Source of the DNA: Actinomycetota bacterium
Lineage (GTDB): Bacteria > Actinomycetota > Actinomycetes > Nanopelagicales > Nanopelagicaceae
DNA: 36,119 bases
Reading direction: 5' to 3'
Assembly (NCBI GenBank): GCA_009698445.1
Contig: WLQG01000009.1
Span: 1 to 36,119 of the forward strand
The notes under the pieces were generated by a model that saw nothing but the letters and a program-made list of their open reading frames with translations, was not told where the DNA came from and searched no databases. Below, piece by piece: positions 1-8,369 of the stretch (positions are counted from its first letter, which is position 1; the number at the start of each line of letters is the position of its first letter). The translations under genes were made by a program, and so were the position numbers.

Positions 1-1
1 A

Positions 2-619
2 TACATCACTATTAGCGCTACTGGTACAACAACTGTTGTCCCAGATGCTGTGCGAATCAATGCAACGGTTTCAGTTCTTGGCACAACAAGCAAAAGCGCA
101 TTGGCAACTTCTGCAACAACTTCTAGCGCAGTGCGCGCAGCGTTAACTGTAAACAAAGTTGCCACTAAAGATGTTGCGACACAATCAGTAACTGTTTACC
201 CCGAATATTCATATCCGCAAGATGGTGGAAAGCCAGTATTAACTGGCTACCGTGCTTCACAATCATTTGATATCACTATTCGCAGTGCATCAACTGCTGG
301 TGCAGTAGTAGATGCAATTGTTGAAGCCGGCGGAGATAACGTGCAGATCAATGGTGTTAGTCCGTTTGTATTAGATAACAATAAAGCAACTGAAAAAGCA
401 CGTGCATATGCAGTTGGCCGCGCTAAAGCAAAAGCTGCTTCTTATGCAAAGCTTCTTGGCATCAAATTAGGCCGAGTTATCTACCTAGATGAAACTTCAA
501 CACCTTCTTCTTTCCCTATCTACACAAGTGCTGCTAAAGCAGACTCTGCTGCAACCGTTGTTGATCTGGGAGAACAAAAGGTCTCTGTTTCAGTCACAGT
601 TCGCTGGGCAATTAACTAG
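2..619 (+). CDS. SIMPL (DUF541) domain protein, 5'-truncated by window edge
   Basis: Frame is open upstream of the listed start (YITISATGTTTVVPDAVRINATVSV...), typical of the SIMPL N-terminus; C-terminus has the ARAYAVGRAKAKAASYAKLLGIKLG pattern. Confidence 0.8.
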   Translation, partial: YITISATGTTTVVPDAVRINATVSVLGTTSKSALATSATTSSAVRAALTVNKVATKDVATQSVTVYPEYSYPQDGGKPVLTGYRASQSFDITIRSASTAGAVVDAIVEAGGDNVQINGVSPFVLDNNKATEKARAYAVGRAKAKAASYAKLLGIKLGRVIYLDETSTPSSFPIYTSAAKADSAATVVDLGEQKVSVSVTVRWAIN

Positions 620-648
620 GGACTCTGCTTAGCCAACCAAAGTAAATA

Positions 649-1461
649 ATGAATAGAGTCATTATTTACGGAGTACACAGTCAAGATTGGATGGATGCCC
701 TCCATCCAGACTCAGCACTGTGGGACAAAGTAGAAAATGCTGATGTTGTAATAAATTCTGAAGCACTACAAAACCTGTTGCCCTTCAAGAGCTCTGAGTT
801 TCGAGATGTGATTATTCCTCTGATGGAAACCCACATTCGCGAAACTCCAAGTGGTTATGCATGCCTAGTCCCTGATTCTAAAAGTTTAGATACATTGCAA
901 AACAAGCAAAAATTTGATGAGCTGCTTGGCGAACTTTCCTTAAGTAAATATGCCCCTCAGAGATTAGATTTAACTGACTCGAATGTTTATCCAATTGTTC
1001 TAAAGCGAATAGACCTTAACGGTGGAGTTGGTATTGAATTAATCAGGAGTGAAAGCGATCTTATGAACGCCGTTACTTCAAATTTATGGACTGGGCAAAA
1101 CTATATTTTGCAGGAATACATCCAGGATTTCAATGAGTTCGTATGGCACGCAGTTTATAAAGATGGCATAAAGATCTGGGATACAACTTTTAAATACATC
1201 ATGGAAAGTAATGAATTTATAAGGACAGCTAATAGTAAATTCACAATAAAGCGGGTTTCATTAGACAGACATAGCTTTGAAGTCTTTGACTCAATTCTTG
1301 GACGCATGAATTATTCCGGCCCATGTAATATTGATTTTAAGTTTCAAGGTTCAGATCTCAAGATCTTTGAAATCAACCCACGATTAGGTGGCTCTTTAAT
1401 GAAGAAGGAAAATCACGATTTGCTTGCCGAATGCCTTACCGAAATCATCAATGTGGCTTAG
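649..1461 (+). CDS. ATP-grasp-like protein of unknown substrate
   Basis: Complete ORF; YPIVLKRIDLNGGVGIELI and C-terminal FEINPRLGGS resemble ATP-grasp nucleotide- and metal-binding segments. Confidence 0.6.
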   Translation: MNRVIIYGVHSQDWMDALHPDSALWDKVENADVVINSEALQNLLPFKSSEFRDVIIPLMETHIRETPSGYACLVPDSKSLDTLQNKQKFDELLGELSLSKYAPQRLDLTDSNVYPIVLKRIDLNGGVGIELIRSESDLMNAVTSNLWTGQNYILQEYIQDFNEFVWHAVYKDGIKIWDTTFKYIMESNEFIRTANSKFTIKRVSLDRHSFEVFDSILGRMNYSGPCNIDFKFQGSDLKIFEINPRLGGSLMKKENHDLLAECLTEIINVA

Positions 1462-1548
1462 GAGATGTGGTTATCACCTGCCAATTCAGGCGAATAATCG
1501 GGTTTGGTTGCTTGCTTAAAGGCGGGTAAGATTGCCAAGCCTTGAAAC

Positions 1549-1621
1549 GTCCCCATCGTCTAGGGGCCTAGGACATCGCCCTTTCACGGCGGTAACACGG
1601 GTTCGAATCCCGTTGGGGGCA
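1549..1621 (+). tRNA. tRNA-Glu (TTC)
   Basis: Acceptor GTCCCCA/TGGGGGC pairs, anticodon loop CTTTCAC, T-loop GGTTCGAATCC. Confidence 0.95.
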
Positions 1622-1673
1622 CGCAGTACAAGTAAGACACGTTCGGTAGTAAAGGTTTTGAAATTTATTTCAA

Positions 1674-1747
1674 GGCCCGGTAGCGCAGTTGGTTAGCGCG
1701 CCGCCCTGTCACGGCGGAGGTCGCGGGTTCAAGTCCCGTCCGGGTCG
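1674..1747 (+). tRNA. tRNA-Asp (GTC)
   Basis: Acceptor GGCCCGG/CCGGGTC, anticodon stem CCGCC/GGCGG with loop CTGTCAC, T-loop GGTTCAAGTCC. Confidence 0.95.
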
Positions 1748-1824
1748 CAAAGGTTTTGGTGTTGTATGCAAATTGATTTGTATGCGATACGTACTGGTGG
1801 GCAACTACCAACAAGATCTTTGAT

Positions 1825-1898
1825 GGCTTGGTAGCTCAGTTGGTACGAGCGAACGACTGAAAATCGTTAGGTCGCCGGTTCGATCCCGGCCCAAGCCA
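1825..1898 (+). tRNA. tRNA-Phe (GAA)
   Basis: Acceptor GGCTTGG/CCAAGCC, anticodon stem AACGA/TCGTT with loop CTGAAAA, T-loop GGTTCGATCCC. Confidence 0.95.
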
Positions 1899-1913
1899 CA
1901 GAAGAAACTTTCA

Positions 1914-2579
1914 TCAACTAAAATTATGTAACCAGCCTTCAGCTTTTACTAGCGCATCCATTTTCAATACTTCAAATGCTATCTGCCGAATTGCCGCCGG
2001 GAATGGATCTCCGAGGTTTTCTATAGTTCCGTCAGGGTAGAGTATTGACCAACCTAAAGCGTTCGCATATGCAAGTTGATAATGACCTTCATTATATTCA
2101 CGATCAAAATGTGCACCGCCCTCTTTTTCGGCTATAGCTTTTATGACATCACCGCGCGTAAAGACAAATTCTCTTGCTTTTAAAACTATCTCATATAGCC
2201 AATCATCTACGTTTAATAGATGGCCGCCGTGGACAGAATCCCCAAGCGGTGCAACGTACGAAGCGCCCTCCGAATTGAACTTCTGAATTACAAGCCCGTT
2301 AGTGTGCATCAAATTCTTGGGATTAAATGGCGAGCAGGTACTTAACACTCGGATTTTTGTAGCTATGCCGAGAGTGCTAAGCATGCTTCTTGATTGAGTG
2401 GAAGGCTTATCGATCGTGAGCACACGCAAGATAACTGCCATCTCATCATAATTATCCTCACCCTCATCGAACCTCAGAGCGTGCCTTTCAAGTTGCTCTA
2501 TTTTTCTTTGATATCCCACATAAATCTCTCGCGCATTTTTCTTACGACCTTCTTCTTGTGGTTTGCTGACCATCACCAA
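1914..2579 (-). CDS. Hypothetical protein (accessory-type)
   Basis: 221-aa ORF ending 16 bp from tRNA-Phe; contains RGDVIKAIAEKEGGAHFD, a motif I associate with uncharacterised accessory proteins. Confidence 0.6.
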   Translation of the reverse strand: MVMVSKPQEEGRKKNAREIYVGYQRKIEQLERHALRFDEGEDNYDEMAVILRVLTIDKPSTQSRSMLSTLGIATKIRVLSTCSPFNPKNLMHTNGLVIQKFNSEGASYVAPLGDSVHGGHLLNVDDWLYEIVLKAREFVFTRGDVIKAIAEKEGGAHFDREYNEGHYQLAYANALGWSILYPDGTIENLGDPFPAAIRQIAFEVLKMDALVKAEGWLHNFS

Positions 2580-2686
2580 CTCCCTTCGAATAGGTCAACA
2601 ATCCCATGTCACACCGACGAAAATGGGGCTAGCAGGTCGGAATTGAAACTACTTGTCAAAGAAATTCGCGTATGATTCGAACAACC

Positions 2687-3250
2687 TCAACTCTGCAACT
2701 TGCCTTCTTTAACGCGCACCGCGAGAGAAGGAGCTGCTTTGTCCTTTTCTGAGAGTGAAACCTCAAAAAGATCAACACCCCAATCGATCCCCAACTCCGA
2801 ATCCAAAGGATTAATCTCAAACTCTTCAGAAGGTGAATAGGGCGAACTTAATAAGTAAGCAATCGTCGACGAAGGCGCTATTGACGCAAACCCATGTCCT
2901 AAACCTGCACCGATCAAGACCGCCTTCCCATCAAGCGCCTCTAAATCAACCAACACTGATTTTCCAAAGGTCGGCGAACTCGGACGGATATCAACAATCA
3001 CGTCGCGTATCGATCCACTTACGCAAGTAATCCACTTTGCCTGCCCTTGTGGTGCGATGCTGTAATGAATTCCCCGAATTACACCGCGCTGGCTTTGTGA
3101 AATGTTCGCTTGTTGAATCGCGAAATCAATCCCTGTCGCAGCAAGCACGTCTTCGGCCTTGAACCACTCACGAAAAAATCCGCGCTCGTCACTCCAGATA
3201 GGAGACTCAGCGAGCCACGCGCCTTCAATTCCAAGTGGAGTTAATTTCAT
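2687..3250 (-). CDS. rfbC: dTDP-4-dehydrorhamnose 3,5-epimerase
   Basis: ERGFFREWF, QANISQSQRGVIRGIHYSIAPQGQAKWITCVSGSIRDVIVDIRPSSPTFG are RmlC motifs; next to rfbD and rfbB. Confidence 0.93.
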   Translation of the reverse strand: MKLTPLGIEGAWLAESPIWSDERGFFREWFKAEDVLAATGIDFAIQQANISQSQRGVIRGIHYSIAPQGQAKWITCVSGSIRDVIVDIRPSSPTFGKSVLVDLEALDGKAVLIGAGLGHGFASIAPSSTIAYLLSSPYSPSEEFEINPLDSELGIDWGVDLFEVSLSEKDKAAPSLAVRVKEGKLQS

Positions 3251-3254
3251 TTTT

Positions 3255-4130
3255 CTATTCTTCCGCCTTCACTGCGGAAATGATTGCAGGCATCGCTTCG
3301 GCGAGCGCGATTCGCCAATCTCTCATCGGCTTAACCGAAGTATTCGCCCATGCTGCATGACTCAAAACAGAATAAGCAGGTCGCTTAGCTGGCCGCGGGT
3401 ATTCACTCGAAGAAACTGGAACAACTCGCGACACTTTGGCACCAGCGAATTTGAAAATCTCTTGTGCAAACTCAAACCAAGTCGCTTGCCCAGAATTTGT
3501 CCCGTGGTAAATGCCAGCGGGCGATTCAGATAAACCTAATTCCACTAATTGTCGGGCAAGATCCATAGCCGAAGTTGGCTGTCCAACTTGATCACTAACC
3601 ACCCTGACTTCACTGTTACCCTTGATTGCAAGCTTTGTCATCGTCTTTGCAAAGTTCTTTCCCCAAGGACTATAAAGCCATGCAGTTCTAACAATTGATG
3701 CGTGCTCCGGATATCCGGCTGAAACCCTGTTTTCTCCTTCTGCCTTTGTTCGACCATAAGCAGATTGGGGGTTGATTTCATTATCAACTTCAAATGGGGT
3801 CTCGCTCTGTCCAGAAAAAACATAATCAGTTGAAATATGAATCAGTTTCGCGTCGATTTCTTTAGCGGCAAGTGCCACATTTTCCGCACCGTCACTATTC
3901 ACCCTAGAAGCTGATAACTCACTGCTTTCTGCCCCATCAACATCAGTCCAGGCCGCACAATTGATAATTACTTTAGGTATCAACTGTGCAATTACATCGC
4001 GAACAATTGGACCTTGAGTGACATTCAAATCTTTTGAATCCCAAGCACTAAATAGAATCCCACGCTCTCCTAGCTCTTGTGAAAGTGCGATCCCTAACTG
4101 CCCAGAACCGCCCGTGATTAACCAAGACAT
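3255..4130 (-). CDS. rfbD: dTDP-4-dehydrorhamnose reductase
   Basis: ITGGSGQLGIAL, STDYVFSG, YGRTKAEGE motifs of RmlD. Confidence 0.94.
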   Translation of the reverse strand: MSWLITGGSGQLGIALSQELGERGILFSAWDSKDLNVTQGPIVRDVIAQLIPKVIINCAAWTDVDGAESSELSASRVNSDGAENVALAAKEIDAKLIHISTDYVFSGQSETPFEVDNEINPQSAYGRTKAEGENRVSAGYPEHASIVRTAWLYSPWGKNFAKTMTKLAIKGNSEVRVVSDQVGQPTSAMDLARQLVELGLSESPAGIYHGTNSGQATWFEFAQEIFKFAGAKVSRVVPVSSSEYPRPAKRPAYSVLSHAAWANTSVKPMRDWRIALAEAMPAIISAVKAEE

Positions 4131-4137
4131 TTACTAA

Positions 4138-5106
4138 TTAACGATTCTTAAGTGGTTTCCACCACGCTTCATTGTCTCGATACCACTGGATTGTGTCTTT
4201 CAATCCATCTTCAAACTTAACTTGAGGTTCATACCCAAGCCCGTCATTAATCTTTGTCCAATCAACGCTGTAACGAAGGTCATGACCTTTTCTATCCTGA
4301 ACATATTCGATTGAGGATTCATCAGCACCCATTGCATAAAGAATAAGTCCGGTAATTTCGAGGTTAGTTAACTCTCGTCCGCCACCAATGTTGTATACCT
4401 CGCCAGACCGACCATTCATCAAAACTTGATGTATTCCGCGGCAATGATCATCTACGTGCAGCCAATCTCGTACATTTTTCCCAGTTCCATAAACCGGAAC
4501 TTTCTTCTTCTCTAACAAGTTTGTAATAAATAAAGGAATCAATTTCTCTGGGAAATGGTGAGTTCCGTAGTTATTGCTGCAGCGAGTAATTACAACATCC
4601 ATTCCATGGGTTCTGTTATATGACCGAGCCAAAAGTTCACCACTTGCTTTACTGGCCGAATAGGGAGAGTTGGGTAAAAGTGGATGGTTCTCGGTCCATG
4701 ACCCCGTTTCGATAGAACCGTAGACCTCATCAGTAGAAATCTGGACGAACCGAATATCTTTCTCAGATCCCTTAATCGCGTCCAGCAAAACTTGAACACC
4801 AACAATATTTGTCTGCACAAAATCTTTAGCGCCAGCTATAGATCTATCTACATGCGACTCAGCTGCAAAATTTATAACCGCGTCAAAACGTGAGACTAAT
4901 CCATTTAAAAGACCTGAATCACAGATATCACCCTGAATAAACGCATAATCGCTAGAGTTCAAATTGTTAAGGTTTGTAAGCGTTCCGGCGTAAGTCAATT
5001 TATCAAGAACCGTTACTGAGCCAATTCCTGGGAGTGATCCATCAACAACGCGCCTAACAAAATTTGAACCGATGAATCCAGCGCCGCCAGTCACTAATAA
5101 GCGCAT
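4138..5106 (-). CDS. rfbB: dTDP-glucose 4,6-dehydratase
   Basis: VTGGAGFIGSNFVR, NFAAESHVDRSI, STDEVYGS, YSASKASGE, TRCSNNYG motifs of RmlB. Confidence 0.96.
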   Translation of the reverse strand: MRLLVTGGAGFIGSNFVRRVVDGSLPGIGSVTVLDKLTYAGTLTNLNNLNSSDYAFIQGDICDSGLLNGLVSRFDAVINFAAESHVDRSIAGAKDFVQTNIVGVQVLLDAIKGSEKDIRFVQISTDEVYGSIETGSWTENHPLLPNSPYSASKASGELLARSYNRTHGMDVVITRCSNNYGTHHFPEKLIPLFITNLLEKKKVPVYGTGKNVRDWLHVDDHCRGIHQVLMNGRSGEVYNIGGGRELTNLEITGLILYAMGADESSIEYVQDRKGHDLRYSVDWTKINDGLGYEPQVKFEDGLKDTIQWYRDNEAWWKPLKNR

Positions 5107-5162
5107 AATTCACTCCCTTCAATGTTTTAGATTATGTAGACCTTACCCTCTACACTTTACAC

Positions 5163-6029
5163 ATGAAAGGAATTGTTCTCGCTGGTGGGACCGGGTCGCG
5201 ACTTTGGCCTATTACTAAGGGTGTCAGCAAGCAGTTACTACCGGTTTATGACAAACCCCTTATTCACTATCCGCTTGGTACATTATTTTTGGCTGGTATT
5301 CGTGAGATTCTAATAATTACGACCCCAGACGATCTGTCTTCGTTTCAAAGACTTCTGGGTGATGGCTCAATATACGGGGCTAAATTCACTTACGCGGTGC
5401 AAGCAAAACCCAATGGGTTGGCCGAAGCATTTATTATTGGCGAAAACTTTATTGCTCGTGATAATGTGGTGCTAATCCTTGGTGACAATATTTTTCACGG
5501 TGTCGGCCTGGGAAAGCAATTAAAAGAAATTGACTCGAGTAGTGGGGCGACAATTTTTGCTTACAAGGTTTCCGACCCAGAGCGATATGGCGTAGTCGAA
5601 TTCTCTAATACTGGGAATGTAATTTCAATTGAGGAGAAACCTGCGAAACCCAAGTCTAACTACGCAGTCCCTGGACTCTATTTTTATGACTCACAGGTGG
5701 TTGACATTGCAAAGTCAGTGATCCCAAGTAAACGAGGTGAACTGGAGATAACATCAGTTAATGAAGCTTATTTAACTCAAGGAAAACTCACAACAAGAAT
5801 CCTAGAGCGTGGAACAACTTGGCTAGATACGGGCACAATTCAAACGCTCCATACGGCTTCCTCTTATGTGCAAATCATTGAAGAACGCCAGGGTAATAAA
5901 ATCTCATGCTTGGAGGAGATTGCTTGGAGGAATAAGTGGCTCAGCAGTTCAGACTTACTTGAAATCGCCGAGTCTTATACCAATAATCCTTACGGACAAT
6001 ACTTAAAATCACTGATCCTGGAGATTTAA
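5163..6029 (+). CDS. rfbA: Glucose-1-phosphate thymidylyltransferase
   Basis: [38 protein letters not shown] and ILGDNIFHG are RmlA motifs. Confidence 0.96.
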   Translation: MKGIVLAGGTGSRLWPITKGVSKQLLPVYDKPLIHYPLGTLFLAGIREILIITTPDDLSSFQRLLGDGSIYGAKFTYAVQAKPNGLAEAFIIGENFIARDNVVLILGDNIFHGVGLGKQLKEIDSSSGATIFAYKVSDPERYGVVEFSNTGNVISIEEKPAKPKSNYAVPGLYFYDSQVVDIAKSVIPSKRGELEITSVNEAYLTQGKLTTRILERGTTWLDTGTIQTLHTASSYVQIIEERQGNKISCLEEIAWRNKWLSSSDLLEIAESYTNNPYGQYLKSLILEI

Positions 6030-6083
6030 GTGAAAGAATCACGAGGCATTTTTATGAAAACAATGATTCATGGAATTACTTGA

Positions 6084-7454
6084 TTACCAACATGTCGCAT
6101 GTTTGATAATGTCTCTTGCGAAATTTAAGCTCGATGAAGTAATATCCATGTCAAGTCCAAAAAATTCTTGGAAAGATTCAGAACTAATCGATTGATGTGG
6201 GTTATCAATGAAATTAATAACATCTGCCCAATTCTGTGATCGATGAACTGGACCATTATTATTTATATCGAGTAGACTCCCATGTTTAAAACCTTCAAAT
6301 GCTCGCAAACTCAAAGATCCTGGCGGTGCAATAACAGGTAATCCTGTAACATGACTCTCGACAGCAGCACTCGTTGCTAAAGCAATTGCACATCTGGAGT
6401 TAACTAATTGATCTAAATATGAACGCCTGTTAGAGGGAGACTCAATAAACTCGCAAATAATTTGATTTCGAGCAAGATTCTGGATGAAGTTACTCCGCCG
6501 ACCATTTGCCCAATCAAAAAAACCCTGACTCCCCCGGGGGGTTTGAGGATGAAGTCGAATTAAGAGTGATTTAATTAAATCTACTCGGCCGATACGAAGA
6601 CAATAAGTAGTAAACTCCTCAATTAATTCCCATTCATCTTCTATATTACCCACTATAAATTTAGAAGAAGTCAACCAGATAAATTGATTAAGTCGATTGT
6701 CTCTCTTTAGTGATTCCGTGCTTTGCATCAAATATACAAAAGGATAAGGACCGGTGACCAATATTTTCTGGGGTTGAATTCCGTGATAAGTGATAGCCTC
6801 TTCTTTTTGTCCTTGGCCCCAAACTAGATAATAATTAAAATCATCACGTAATTTACCCTTAATTGTCAAATTGTCCCACGATGAGATTATTCCAAAACTT
6901 GAAATACTAGCTAACTTTGCAGCTTTGCCAATAATTTCAGCTCTAACCTCATTAACCACAGGTGAAACTAAGACTGCACCATAACTCCTAGCAGAAAAAA
7001 ACTCACTCAATTGTTTTTCTTTTTCAAGATGGTATTTTGAATGTTGTCTATGCGTAGAAAAAACAATAAGCCGCTTGAACATATCCTTTAATTTTGAGAA
7101 AACGCTTGTTGTTTGAGCTCTTCCTCTAGGAATTATATATTTCGACAATTCTGGATGTGAGAAAAATTCTAAATTTTCACTTTTGCGTGAATGTTTGCGG
7201 CCAATGATTACTTCAAGGCGCACAAAATCAGAAGCCCACTTGGCGCTAAGAATCACTATATTAAGATTAGGCTTCATGTCAACTAATTCAATTAAATACT
7301 CCCTGAATGTTTGAGAAAACAAGCGATCATTGTGATAGTCAACGCCAAAAAAAACTATATCAACCTCAACACCATCTATGTTAAGAAGTTCAATAATTCC
7401 AAATTCTGCTAATCGAAAGTATCCACTACTACGCAAGAAAAAGGCAATTTTCAT
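6084..7454 (-). CDS. GT-B-like surface-carbohydrate biosynthesis protein, possibly glycosyl-/glycerophospho-transferase-like
   Basis: 456-aa ORF; SSWDNLTIKGKLRDDFNYYLVWGQGQKEEAITYHGIQPQKILVTG resembles CDP-glycerol transferase/capsule-type proteins; sits in the polysaccharide locus; overlaps the next gene by 4 bp. Confidence 0.5.
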   Translation of the reverse strand: MKIAFFLRSSGYFRLAEFGIIELLNIDGVEVDIVFFGVDYHNDRLFSQTFREYLIELVDMKPNLNIVILSAKWASDFVRLEVIIGRKHSRKSENLEFFSHPELSKYIIPRGRAQTTSVFSKLKDMFKRLIVFSTHRQHSKYHLEKEKQLSEFFSARSYGAVLVSPVVNEVRAEIIGKAAKLASISSFGIISSWDNLTIKGKLRDDFNYYLVWGQGQKEEAITYHGIQPQKILVTGPYPFVYLMQSTESLKRDNRLNQFIWLTSSKFIVGNIEDEWELIEEFTTYCLRIGRVDLIKSLLIRLHPQTPRGSQGFFDWANGRRSNFIQNLARNQIICEFIESPSNRRSYLDQLVNSRCAIALATSAAVESHVTGLPVIAPPGSLSLRAFEGFKHGSLLDINNNGPVHRSQNWADVINFIDNPHQSISSESFQEFFGLDMDITSSSLNFARDIIKHATCW

Positions 7455-8266
7455 CTTCGGTTATGGCCCTCCTCCATATGCATGGAATCTTCAAAAATTA
7501 CTAATTGTTGCCGAGATGCGCGTATTAACTCGATTGATTTCATGACAGCAAAGCTGCCTGAAATACTCACAATGTATAAGACAGGGTTTATTGAACCAAG
7601 AAATAAATTTACGGGGAGATATATAAGACCAAGGATTGGGATGCCGGAGAGTATTGAGCTTATAGAACTGACTTCGCTGTGGGATAGTAAAGTCCAAATC
7701 AAAATCAAAAACAAGTTTAGGGTTGCTGAAGCATACCTCTCTCCATAGAGAAATTCATTATTTTTTGTTCGAACAACATAATAGATTGGAAGGATTATTC
7801 TTAGAGCCAAGTAAATATTCAAGGTATTTAGTAGAATTAGGGTCAGCCCTGTTTTTATCAAAATTGAATCTTGAAAAAGAATTGCCGTGCCAATGAACAT
7901 AATTGGAAAGAAATATTCCGTGACAGTGGAAAAAAAATATGCGTATTCGATTGTCTTCTTTGAAATACTTTTCCCTATGTTCAGTCTTTTATTTAACCTA
8001 GGTAGTTTCCACATATTTCTAAGATTGACCGAAAAAACATTACCCGAAATTACAATGCTAATAAGAATTAAGCACGATTCGGGATTTGAAAATTGTTGTT
8101 GAATTACGTAATACGGTAGGACTCTTATAGTTGGTTTTAAAACAAACCATAGCCACGGTAACCTTGAACCACGGTAAGGCAACTTCCAAAAACCAACAAT
8201 TAGGTTGAAGAATGACAAAGGTGAACTCACAGCTCTTGGAGCGATCTTCTTTTTTCGCATAACCAC
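7451..8266 (-). CDS. Polytopic membrane protein, possibly ABC-2-type polysaccharide-export permease-like
   Basis: Multiple hydrophobic segments; N-terminal LPYRGSRLPWLWFVLKPTIRVLPYYVI vaguely resembles the ABC-2 permease entry segment; no ATPase gene in the window. Confidence 0.4.
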   Translation of the reverse strand: MVMRKKKIAPRAVSSPLSFFNLIVGFWKLPYRGSRLPWLWFVLKPTIRVLPYYVIQQQFSNPESCLILISIVISGNVFSVNLRNMWKLPRLNKRLNIGKSISKKTIEYAYFFSTVTEYFFPIMFIGTAILFQDSILIKTGLTLILLNTLNIYLALRIILPIYYVVRTKNNEFLYGERYASATLNLFLILIWTLLSHSEVSSISSILSGIPILGLIYLPVNLFLGSINPVLYIVSISGSFAVMKSIELIRASRQQLVIFEDSMHMEEGHNRR

Positions 8267-8369
8267 TACTCTAGTATAATTGTATTTATTGAATTATTCT
8301 TACTTTTTGGCTCATAAAGGTTCATCTGCTCATTGATAGATTTGCGTTAATCAATTCATTAAAGCGCTA

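Noticed and set aside
3159-3533. 124-aa plus-strand ORF
   Set aside because: Overlaps rfbC/rfbD on the opposite strand with no family signal.
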